Shown here one piece after another: positions 1-11,413 of a stretch of 64,000 nt of DNA. How positions within the stretch are numbered: position 1 is the first letter of the stretch; the number at the start of each line of letters is the position of its first letter. A program made the position numbers and the translations under genes. The stretch lies in contig NW_006767451.1 of assembly GCF_000264995.1 (NCBI RefSeq), positions 148,548 through 212,547 on the forward strand, given 5' to 3'. The notes beneath the pieces were generated by a model, which was not told where the DNA came from, did no database searches, and saw only the letters and a list, made by a program, of their open reading frames with translations. Source of the DNA: Punctularia strigosozonata HHB-11173 SS5 (Eukaryota; Basidiomycota; Agaricomycetes; Corticiales; Punctulariaceae).

Positions 1-933
1 TAGGTCCATGTCCCGATGCGCGCGTTTGGACCTCGCTGACTCAGGACCGTCAAAGTCCGCGCCGTCCACCAATCGCATCGGCAGAGGAGGCACCCGATGA
101 AATCGTGAACTGTGTTACAGCGTATTGTTGGTATGACCTGCACTAGTCATGAACCTGGCAAGGGTGAGTAAGTTGGAAGCAGCAAGTGGGTGAGCCACTT
201 GGGCTCTCCTCGCACTAAGTATACTCATATGCGTCCAATTGGTCCAGGTCAAGTATGAAAGCTGACCATTTCTTATGATGGACAGTCAGACTGTTTATGA
301 CAGTGACGACACTCTAACCGTCGCATATGCATCATCGGCATTGTTCCTGTGCCTACGTGCCCTACTCAGAAGTTGTACGTTGTACGTTGAATCCCTCACT
401 CGTTCCGACCAGTACCAATCACAGGTCTAGCAGGTGGTTAGGCTCTATGTCGACGCCTCGAAGCAGCATGCTCTGCGTCCAAAAAAAAAGGAAGCCCCTA
501 TATTGGTTTGTGGATTGCCAACGCCGCCGGAGCGCACTCGGTCCAGCGCGTATTATGTAATATGAACGATGACGTTTTCTCTCAACCGATCTTCACGATA
601 GTTCGGCCGAGCGCGGGTTGCGCCCTCTACGTCCATGGCTTATGGAGCGGGTATATGATGCTTACGGCTGGGTCGGGTCGTAAACCAGTCATGCGCTGGC
701 CCCGCCGCCCCGGACCCCAGACCAAAACGAGGCGCCGATCCAGGCGGGGGCTTCGTGCCATGACATCATTCCGTACCGTACCGGGCAGCGCATCCGAGCG
801 CATATATATATCCCGGCTCTGCCTCTTCTCGGTTCTCGTTCTTCGCGGCCGCTTCAGCCTGATTGTATAACCAGTCTAATCTCAACAACCTACTTGACGA
901 CTTCGATAATCGTAGCGACATCCTATCCAAACC
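1..933 (+). promoter_or_regulatory. Upstream region of the MFS transporter gene with a TATA-like run
   Basis: I see no convincing gene here; the open frames are short and have no recognisable protein features. An alternating CATATATATA stretch at about 801-811 lies roughly 125 bp before the transporter start codon and is a plausible TATA element. C/G-rich blocks near 700-750 resemble the degenerate sites of Mig1/CreA-type glucose repressors, but such motifs are common in GC-rich DNA, so that reading is weak. Confidence 0.35.
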
Positions 934-2787
934 ATGGTTTTGTTCTACGCGCGCGGTGTGCCAATTGGCTACATCGCCGTCATGCTCGCGCTTGTCGCGT
1001 CCATGGGCGGTTTTATCTTCGGTTACGATACCGGACAAATCAGTGATATTCTCCTCATGGACGACTTTCTGCAACGATTCGCAACATGTAGCGATAGAGC
1101 TGGTACGATGTCCATTACCACTACTAAGAGCGATACTAACTTGAGATCAACAGTCGCATCTACTTGTTCATTTTCTGTGGTACGCGAGGGTTTGATCGTA
1201 GCTTTACTTTCAATCGGGACCCTTGTGGGCGCGCTGTTAGGCGCACCGTGAGTATTCCTGGTCAGGTCTGATTCCGAGCATAGCTAATGCGCCTCCGTAG
1301 AACGGCCGATATACTTGGCCGTCGCCGCGCTATGCAATGGGAATGCATCGTCTTCATTATAGGCGTCATCGTTCAAATCACCACTTTCCATTCTTGGGAA
1401 CAGTTCGCGGTTGGACGTCTTATCTCCGGTCTCGGAGTTGGCGCACTCTCTGCCGCTGTCCCGATGTACCAAGCCGAAGCGGGCCCGCCCCAGATTCGTA
1501 GCATGCTCACCGCGACTTACCAACTGTTCATCACATTCGGTATCCTCATCGCATACTGTATATCCATCGGCACTCGTTCCATCGGCGGTTCCGGTTCGTG
1601 GCGGACCGTTGTCGGTATCGGTATCGCTTGGCCGTTGATCCTCATGCTCGGCATGCAGTTTATGCCCGAATCTCCCCGTTGGCTAACGCGCAAGGGCCGT
1701 TTGGAAGATGCCAAGGAGTCCCTAGCGCGTGTGCGTGGTGTGCCGGTTGCGGAGGCGCAAGACCACTGGATCATCACGCGCGAAATAGACGAGATTAAAA
1801 GTAGCTGGGAGTACGAGAAGCAGGTCCAAGGTGGCTGGATCGATTGCTTCCGGCCCAGGAACAAGATTCTGTACCGCACGATTCTCGGTGAGTTCTCTTC
1901 ACGATGTGCGCACGGTCTCAACTGACGCGTGCTTTAGGCATGGCTCTGCAGTCCCTCCAGCAACTCACCGGAGCTAACTACTTCTTCTACTACGGCGCCA
2001 CGGTCTTCGTGTCTGTCGGCATCCAAGACTCGTATGTTACTCAGATCATCTTGGGCGCAGTCAATTTCGGCTGCACGTTCGGTGGCCTGTACATCATGCA
2101 GCGATACGGCCGTCGTCTACCCCTGATGCTTGGAGGTGCTTGGCAGTCGGCTTGGTTGTTCGTATTCGCTGCAGCCGGCACAGCCGTAAACCCAAGGGAA
2201 AATAAGGCTATCGGTGAACGTAAGTGCTGTCAATACTCGTCGTCACTTCACAAATTCTGACCGCCTTACCGACAGTCATGATCGTCTCGGCTTGTATGTT
2301 CATTTTCGGCTACGCGATGACTTGGGCACCCGGCATTTGGATCATTATCGGCGAGACCTTTCCCACGAGCACCCGCGCCAAGCAAGCCGCATTGGCTACC
2401 GCCGCGAATTGGCTGTGGAACTTCCTCCTCGCCTTCTTCACGCCGTTCATCACCCGCGACATCAACTACAGCTACGGCTTTGTCTTCGCGGGCTGCAACC
2501 TGGCCGGTGTCATCGTCGTGTACTTCTTCCTCTACGAGTCATCGGACCTCTCTCTCGAGTCCGTCGACCAGATGTACGTCGATCCGGCGTGCAAGCCGTG
2601 GAAGTCGAGAACGTGGGCGCCGCCGGGATACGCGGATCGGACGGATCTGATCGAGCAAACGCGGGCGGCGGAGGCGCATAAACCGCTCGCGGGCGCGACC
2701 ACGGAACATCGGGAGAAGGTGAGCCACGACAGGGGCACTATAGGCAATATGACGCCCGAAGGAGGGGTTCCGGTTAGAGCGGTCTGA
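934..2787 (+). CDS. MFS sugar transporter (hexose/quinate permease family)
   Basis: Predicted plasma-membrane sugar transporter, probably a proton symporter for hexoses. I read five exons: 934-1102, 1154-1247, 1301-1887, 1938-2219 and 2276-2787, giving 547 codons plus stop, a normal length for the family. Family marks are GGFIFGYDTGQ in the first helix, GRRRAMQ in the loop 2-3 region, PESPRWL after helix 6, and the QQLTGANYFFYYG segment of helix 7, which is a substrate-site signature of hexose transporters. The late GRR motif (YGRRLP) and the ETFPTSTRAKQAA segment are also present. The first intron (1103-1153) carries a perfect TACTAAC branch site and is a multiple of three, so retaining it keeps the frame open. 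Substrate cannot be assigned from sequence alone. The C-terminal tail after helix 12 is hydrophilic and probably cytosolic. Confidence 0.88.
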
Positions 2788-3580
2788 GATGTCGCGGCTG
2801 GGTGGTCACATACCCATCCAGAGTTGAGAGAAAGAGAAAGAAATGACGGCTCGGAGAATTAAGGTTGTATCATGACATGTTGTAGATTAGGTGTACATCT
2901 GTACCACTATAATAATCAAGTAATTCCGAAGTCCTGCAACACCTTTATCCCAGTTAGAGCTGATCTGTCTATGACTTTTTCGGAAAACACGACATTATTG
3001 TTCCACGACCTTCTGTGATATTGTAATTTGTATGTGCCCGGCTACAATCTTTATCACGCTCCAAAAATCATCACATTTGTGATGCAACATCGCGAACAGA
3101 TCAGCTCTACAGCCGTCTGTGAAAGCATAATTGATTCCGGCCTGGGAGCGAGCTCGGTAACAAGCGGAATCCTGATCATCATGACGGACCCACCTATTCT
3201 CACGCATACAGCCTGAAAGGACTTAACACACACTTCCCTGGAGCCAAGCTGATCCAAAAACAAAGCTGTCAGTCAGACTTATCCGGGAGCAAACTATTTC
3301 ATAATCATGGATATACGTTACAACCAGTAACCCGCCCTTGCGCTGCATCCACTTCTGGTCCCTCCCACCAGGGACATTCATTCTTCTGCTGTTCCGCTAG
3401 ACTAATACTTTGAATTATTGGTCCTTCCCCGGTCACCTGCGTCTCTTCAACCGAACGGGGATCCGACCGAGATTCTGAGACACGTACACGCAACTCTGGA
3501 GACGAGTACATATTCCCGTCGTTAGGTCGCCGGACTCTCATCGCTGTTGAACGGCGAGCGCGCTTCGGCGCGTCCAATCC
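2788..3580. other. Intergenic region between the sugar transporter and cch1
   Basis: About 790 bp that should hold the 3' end of the transporter transcript and the cch1 promoter. Only short open frames without recognisable domains occur on either strand. No repeat or RNA gene was seen. Confidence 0.5.
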
Positions 3581-6500
3581 ATGGAATACGACCATAGGGA
3601 CAAGCCAATACCATCCAGACATTCCTCGGCGTCTTCGGCAGTTGAAGTACCCGCCATCAACTCCTCTGGGCCGAGTTCGCCAGCCCTCAATCCTTCGGAT
3701 AGCAGGCGCAGCGCACGTAAACGCACGAGCTGGACACGGCAGAGCGTCGAAGAGGGCCACGACCCACTCAGCATCATCGACCTTACGCCAACCGAATACG
3801 CGATGAGGGGTGTGGCCAGCCCGGCACGGCCCACGTTTCCCGCCCCGTTCGCAGAGGACCCGTTCTACTCACCCCCGGACGATATGGGACCCACGCCCTT
3901 CTACTCGACCTCTCAGCCGGGACCGTCCTCGGCATCGCTCATGTCTCGCGACGTGGACACCTCTGACGACCTGCGCGAAGACGATGAGGCCCATCTCACC
4001 GCCAACATGTCGCGTCAAGGTTCAAGCGCGGGCCACGAGGGGGCGCACACGTCAACACCACACTCGCGTAAACGGACTATTCGCTACAGCGCGACGCCGT
4101 CACCAGGACGTAAAGCCGGTGGGAGGTTGAAAACGGTGTCGCGCAGCTTGCGGAGGGCGTCTTTACGAGTGGTCAACCTCGCGGGCATGGGACTGGAAGA
4201 TCATGGGAGTTCGATCGCCTCATCTCGCGAGAAGGGGAAGGAAAGGATGGGCGAGGAGTACAACGAGATTCAGCAGGAGGAGGAGGAAGAGGAACTTCCT
4301 GATCTCGCAAGAACACTACCAGTACGTGGCCGAACATTGGGTTTCCTAGGGCCGGATAGCAAGTTGCGGTTAGCCATGTATCGAATGTTGGTCTCAAAGT
4401 ACGTGACTTTGTCTTCAGCTTCGACGCTCTCCTGCTTAACTCGTATCTTCTAGATGGACCGAACCCGTTATTCTTCTTCTCATCATCGCGAACGCTATAA
4501 TCCTCACCATACAGTCCTCACGCTCTCTCACTTTACCCGACGATGGTGTTCCACTACGCGTCAAAGGCTACTTTCATACCTGGGAAGACTACGCTCTCTT
4601 TGTACTATTCATACTTTTCACGTACGTCGTGACATTTCCTTCGAAGTCACTCGATACTGACCGACACGTGCAGCTTAGAAGCCTTTGCTCGTATATGCGT
4701 CTCCGGATTCCTGCTAGACCCCGAAATACCTGTAACTTCTATGTTCAGCACCACCCTCTCTTCCGCACAGCCCATGTCCTCAGCAAACGCCACCCTCTCT
4801 CGACAAAACTCTCTGCGGCAAGGTCGTAAACCTGGAATCGGACCTCGCCTCTTGTCGTGGCTCCAAACACTCTCTTCCGCTCTTCGTCGGCCATTCGCCC
4901 TTGCCCACCACTCCTCCCGCGAGATATCTTCCGCCTCCGCATCCTCCCCTCCTAACCACAACCGCACCGAAACCACCACGACGCTATTCAAGTCCCCTAT
5001 CGTCGAGAAGGCCATATCCGGCACACAAGAAGCGTACGCGCACATGCGCCAAGGGTCGACATACGCCGCAAATGTCATGCAGTCGGACAAATCCGAGATG
5101 CTCTCGCTTCCCTTCCGCCTAAGCGTCAAGCGTGCTCACGACGTGACTCGCCGAAATCTGCCGTACCTCCGCCACAGCTGGAACCGAATCGACTTCGTCG
5201 CCGTGGTGAGCTTCTGGGTCACCTTCGCTTTGGCGACGTTTGGCATCGAACACGGTTCGCATCATATCGGCGCGTTCCGCGCCATGAGCGTGTTGCGATG
5301 TGCGAGGCTGCTCGCGATCACATCTGGTACAACGGTACGCTTCGTCTTCCTGTTTCTTGAGAGCGGGCTCTCATCGTTGACACGGTGCCTTAGACTATTA
5401 TGAGGTCATTGAAGATCGCGTTGCCGCTCCTGACCAGCGTGGCCTACTTCGTGGTGTTCGCGATTCTTCTCTTTTCGTACGTAAACTGGCGACCGTATAT
5501 CCATTGAGCCTATCTGATCATCTTCCACCTGTAGTATCATAGGTGTCCAAACCTTCCAAGGCTCTTTCCGGCGGACATGCTATTTGCTTCCTACACAGGG
5601 CGAAGCCGAGCTTCAGATAGATTCGCAGACTTGTGGCGGGTATATCGACAACACGACGCTTGAGACAAGACCTTTCATCAGGAGCGATAATACGACGGGG
5701 GAGATCAAAGGTTACATATGCCCCCTTGGACAGATCTGCTTGGTATGCGCATTATCTTGCATCGTGAATTGTACGACCGATTAAGGGATCCACAGGAGGG
5801 ACCGAACGCCGACGGCAACGCGCAAAGTTTTGATACCATCTATTACGCCATCCTCCAGGTTGTCATCATCGCCTCGGCGAATGGGGTAAGTGCGGTCTTC
5901 CTGGTGCGAATTCGGTGTTGACTTGGACGACACTGTAGTGGTCCCCGTTGATGTACGGTATCATCGACTCCGAGTACTTTGCCTCATGTTTCTTCTTCAT
6001 TATCGCGATCCTCGTGCTGAACTTCTGGCTCATCAACCTGTTTGTCGCGGTGATTACCAATACATTCTCGGCCATTCGCGCGGACACGAACAAGAGTGCC
6101 TTCGGTGCTGCCCCGTATGTCCATTATTCAATTTCCTTTACCAGAAGGTAGTGACACCTCTTTTAGTTTGGGACCTATTCGCGACGATGATGACGACATC
6201 TATGTCCCTCCCAATGCAACTCGTTTGCCTCGGAATCACTACATGAAGGAATGGTACGAGAAATTGCGTTACATCTGGGTTGCTTTCGCCCTCGCCTCGA
6301 TAGTCTTACAAGCGACCCGTACTACGGATGTGGCGCAGACGCACAAGCGCGTTCTGGACCTCGGGGAACTGGTCATCACTGGTCTCTTCGACGTCGAGAT
6401 CATCATTCGTTTCCTCATCGAACTTCCCGACTGGCGCAACTTCTTCAGGCACGGGAACAACTGGCTAGACCTTGTTCTTGCCATTGGCTGTTCTATCATC

Positions 6501-9500
6501 CAGATACCAGTGATTCGACGCTCCGGCGCATACCCGTGGTTGACGGCGTTCCAGGTCATGAGGTTTTATCGGGTCATCCTGGAGGTGCCCCGAATGAAAC
6601 CCTTGATGGTGAGTCATCACTTCGGCTTGGGGAAATCATGCTTACACCTTTTGACAGCTATCCGTGTTCGGAAACATGTATGGTTTGGTCAACATGACAT
6701 TGTTTCTGCTCTTGGTCAACTATCTAGCTGCACTAGTCACTATTCAGCTTCTCCGAGGAGACCTGTCTGCTTCCGCCACCATGAACTTTGGCCAAGTATT
6801 TAATGCGTTCCTAGGCGTCTATCAAGTGTTCTCATCGGAGAACTGGACGGATGTACTGTTCGGCGCCATCAGTGCGGAGCTACCTTTGGGTCAAGCTGTT
6901 CTCGTCGCCATATTCGTCGCTGGATGGTTCCTGTTTGCCAACTGCAAGTCGCGCATAAAATGGCACATGAAAACAGCGTCGCTGATGATGGTTCTTATGC
7001 TTTAGTCATCGTGCTCCAGATGTTCATTGCAGTCATCAACGAGAATTTCGACGTCGCTGAGGAAGCAAAGAAAAGCCGTCAAGCCGCGCAGTACTCTGCG
7101 AAGCAACAGCCCCAGCAAGCTCGCTCTGCTTGGGTGCGATGGCTCAATCCATACCGATGGCTTAAACCCAGTCCGAAGGCCATCGCCGTCGAGAACCTCC
7201 CGTCGAACCTTATCCTTCCCATGCAGAAGGCGCTAGTCCAGGACTACAGTTCGTCAGGCCTCACTCGTCGTGGCAGTGCGGTAAGTTGCAGTTCTCGCTC
7301 ACTTAAAGTACACACTCATGTGCGATATCGATTGTAGGGTCGTGTAATCGTTTCCGGGAGAGGGGCCGGCGCCTACGGGACGAGGCTATTCCTGTGGCTA
7401 GAGCAGCTTTTCACAGGGCGTTCGCAATCGAACGATATTCCTTTGGCAGCGCTGCGCGAGCCTCGTCACGATTCGCTTTTCTCCCAGAACGTCGATAACG
7501 AGGAGCTGGACCGCCATTTGTGAGCATAGACCCCAGTCACGTTTCGCGATGACTGAGCCCGTTGATTTTTAAGCGAAACCTTGGCCATGGTGCGCTCGGA
7601 AGCAGCGAGTTCTGGAGAGACAGAAGACGCTTTCTACGAACGAAGGGCGCGAAAGGCAGACTTCATCCGTGATCATCCGACCTACGACAGGACATTCTGG
7701 ATCTTCTCCCAGAAGAACCCACTGCGTCGCATGTGTCAACGCTTGGTGTATCCCGCGAACGGAGAGCGGATCTTCGGTCTTCCGCCTTCGCCCGTCGCGC
7801 ATACCATCCTGCAGGTCATCTTGCTTTTGGCTGTTATCGGTGGTATCGCTGTCGAAGGCGTCGCCACACCAGTTTACCGACGCAACTTTTACCTGGAACA
7901 CGGCCAAATCCGCGGGGCCTGGTTCGATATCGCGGAAAGCGCATTTGGCCTCATGCTGGTCCTGGAATTCCTGATCAAGATCGTCGCGGACGGAGTCATG
8001 TTCACGCCAAACTCTTACTTTCGTAGCCTCTGGAACTTCCTTGACTTCCTGATCATGGCCGGGCTTCTCGTTAATCTCACCACAGCTCTCATCTTCATAG
8101 GCGGCTTGAGTCGTCTTACCCGCTCTCTGAAGGCTCTCCGCGCCCTCAGGCTCATCACCCTGATTGATAAGATGAGGAAGACATTCGAAGATCTGATAAT
8201 ATCGGGTGCCGTACGGATATTGGACGCTGCATTGCTCGCCATGCTATACATGATTCCATATGCTGTATGGGGTCTGAATATCTTCGCCGGGAAGATGAAC
8301 GAGTGCAACGATGACGGCGTTGCGGGAGCCTCGCAGTGCGTAGGCGAATACGACACCAACGTTATTGGCGACTCATTCGGCTATCTCGTACCTCGCGTGT
8401 GGGACAATCCTTCTCCTTCTACCACGTTCTCTTTCGATTCCTTCCGGGCTTCTCTATTGATCCTCTTCGAGATCGTATCCCTTGAAGGGTGGATTGATGT
8501 TCTTGGGGTGGCTACTAGCATTACTGGAGAGGGCAAGCAACCTCAGACCAATGCTTCGGAATTCAACGCCATTTTTTTCCTCATCTACAACCTCATGGGA
8601 GGCGTTGTCATCTTGACACTGTTTGTTAGGTAAGTTCCCGATTTTATGTTGGTGTAGGCCGATGTTAAACATTCGTTTTCAGTATCATCATCGCGAACTT
8701 CAGCTCGAAGACGGGAGCTGCGTTCCGGACGCAAGCTCAGCGAGAATGGATCGACCTCAAGAAGCTGATCCGACGCCAACGTCCCTCCAAGCGACCCAGG
8801 CAGCGACCCACGTCCGGTTTCCGAGCATGGTGCTTTGATCGGGCCGTCCGGAAACATGGATCCTGGTCAAGGTTCATGACAGCCCTCTTTGTCGCACACG
8901 TGTTCGCCCTCATGTACGCCTTATTATTATATAGCTAGTGATGGCCGGGTTCACATTTTCTCCCTAGGACGCAAACTTTCAACAGCTCGGACACCCTCAC
9001 TCTCGTCAGAGGTTCGTACTTCGTTAGGTACCTGCCGTGTTAAAGTGCTCAGGTCATCCTGTAGATTTCTTCTTCCTTGCGGTCGCAGCATTCTACGTAG
9101 CCGACGTCCTCATCCGCTTCTACGGGTTAGGCTGGCGCAGTTTCAAAGCCAATGGCTGGAACCTTTTCGATGCTCTCGTGGCTGGGGGAAGTTTGACGAC
9201 AACTGCTATCGGACAAGTACAGGGTAACCTTGGATTCGTCATGCAGCAGCTTGAGAAGCTCTTTCTCGTCAGCATTGCGTTCAAGCTGGTCCAGCGTACC
9301 AATAGCTTGAATAAGCTCTTCAAGACGGCCGTGTACGTCCCTGCTTATTAAGTGATTCACACCGTGCACTGAGATTGCATCTCGGATTTAGCGCGAGTCT
9401 GCCCGTCATTCTCAGCCTTCTGGCTCTCTGGCTCACTTTGTTCTTGTTCTTCGCCATTCTTTTCGTTGAAGTGTTCAGTCTCACTAAATGGGGTTCGGCG

Positions 9501-11153
9501 GAAACAAGGGAGCAAAACTACAGTACCCTAGGCTCTGCTCTCGTTATGCTCGCCTTCATGAGTACTGGGTGAGTATTTGAGCTTGTCCATGGGCCATTGG
9601 AGCTGACGCAAGCGCTGATGCAGAGAGGGATGGAACCAATATATGCATGATTAGTGAGTTGCAGCACGTGCCGTACGTCAATTTCCTCATAACGTTGCAC
9701 AGTGCCCTCGTCTATCCTCGCTGTACAAACTCCTCGAATGTGGACCCGGACTCCGATTGTGGAAGCATCGGATGGGCATTCACATTGTTCATCGCATGGA
9801 ACCTGCTGAGCATGGTGAGGACAAATCCCTTTGCATGCGACGAGCTCCATAACCTTAATGCCTACCACAGTACATATTTGTCAACATGTTTACTGGTGAG
9901 GCACATTGCTAACGTCATGATATGCACGATATACTGACGTTGTCGCAGGTGTGGTTGTCCAATCCTTCGGCTATGTCATGCAAACCACCGGTGGCGCGAA
10001 GTCTATCACCCGCGAGGAGATGCGAGCGTTCAAGAAAGTGTGGGGCGAATATGCCAATCCGCGTACGGGCCTCTTAGACCGCACCAACTTCGTCCCATTC
10101 TTCGGCGTACGTTCTCGCAAGTGATTATATCCGGCGTGCTGACGCTTCCCGCAGAGACTGAGTGGTATATTCGAAGTGAGGATCTATCCGGCGGAGTACA
10201 GCATCCCTAACATCATGGCTCTCTCCGCGCCCGATGGCAACGAACATAAAGTTCTACTCTCCGTCGTAGACAGCGAGAAGAACACAGTCGGCGTGGACAC
10301 TGGGAAGCTTGGTCAAGTCTTGAGTGGTCTCGATCATAACAAGATCCGACAAAGACGCAACCTGTACATCCGGCTTTATCACGAAGCAAGTGTTCTCTGT
10401 CCTCCTGGAAAGGGCATATCCTTTACAGACATGCTTCTTCTCCTGGCTCACTACAAGCTCATCAACGACCACGAGGCGTTAGAGTGAGTTTTCGTCGTGT
10501 CTATCGATGAGCTATGGAATTGACAACGACATAGATTGTCGGAGCTTGTTGTGCGGAACGAAATCAACAAGATCGTCACTGATCTAGTCAATCTGGATCG
10601 TGTCCGATCGTTGCTCAAGATGATCTCCCACCGCCGACGATACTTGGCTCATAAGCAAAGGCAGCGGCAATCACATCTTAGCCAAGGTAGTTCTCGTTCC
10701 CACCTCAACTCAGACATGGTTTGACTTAAGCTTTGTAGACATCCCGGCAATCGTCGTGGATAGCCTTCCACCAACACCACCACCTTTGACCCGCGACATC
10801 ACGTCACCTGGGGTAGACCGCAGATCATGGTCAGCGCAGTACCAATCACCGGAACAATCACCCACGATGAAGCCCATGGACATGTCTCCTGACGTATCTC
10901 TTGGATTCGACTCTGCTTCCAATCTCCGGCGAAGTCGACGCGTCAGCGACATCAGCATGCTCTCTGCAGAGCTGCGACAAGATTATACATTCTCCTCGCG
11001 GGAGTCTGTCGGTGTGGACGAGGATCCTCAGCAAGTCGTTGCTGCCATGCAAAATTCTCTCTGGGGAGGTGAGTGCTCACCCGCCTTCACGGTTACAAGG
11101 TGGGCTCAGTTTCCATAGAAATGATGTTGCAGGCAGCAGAAGACGAGGACTGA
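3581..11153 (+). CDS. CCH1: Cch1, high-affinity voltage-gated-type calcium channel alpha subunit
   Basis: Large multi-exon gene (over 20 exons, roughly 2,000 residues) for the pore subunit of the fungal high-affinity Ca2+ influx channel at the plasma membrane. A Ser/Pro-rich cytosolic N-terminus (3581-4450) is followed by four six-helix repeats: I at about 4455-6110, II 6180-7060, III 7790-8720, IV 8870-9910. A long C-terminal cytosolic region follows, with an EF-hand-like segment near 9960-10110. The S1 of repeat I reads [15 protein letters not shown]. The S4 of repeat III is the most basic ([13 protein letters not shown]). Pore loops read SANGW (I), SSENW (II), SLEGW (III) and STG-EGW (IV, spliced across an intron), so the filter positions are N/E/E/E. 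The start was chosen because the Met opens the long Ser/Pro-rich exon. The C-terminus depends on the last acceptor: 11136 or 11139 ends the protein in an acidic tail at 11153, whereas 11132 would add about 70 residues. The partner subunit Mid1 is at 43.7 kb. Confidence 0.9.
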
Positions 11154-11413
11154 ACATAGACGGACCATACTTAACCTTATTTATCATCACCTACATCTCT
11201 ACGTTCGCTCTTTCTTTAGGAATGGACGGTGCTTATTCACTCATCGGACCAGCGCATATGTACTCTAACCCATTGTTCATACTGTCTGCAATACACTGGG
11301 AACGTTGTAATCGGGAAAAAGCGGCATACGGGAAGAGAGCATAAGCGTGTTCGCAAACACAATGACAGAAACGGACATGGTCGTCATATGGGAACGAAAT
11401 AAGACCCAACAAC
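11154..11413. other. Convergent 3' ends of cch1 and eIF3a
   Basis: Short spacer between two genes transcribed towards each other. An alternative cch1 reading frame runs through it to 11344 and would encode a hydrophobic stretch; see the finding on alternative acceptors. Confidence 0.5.
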
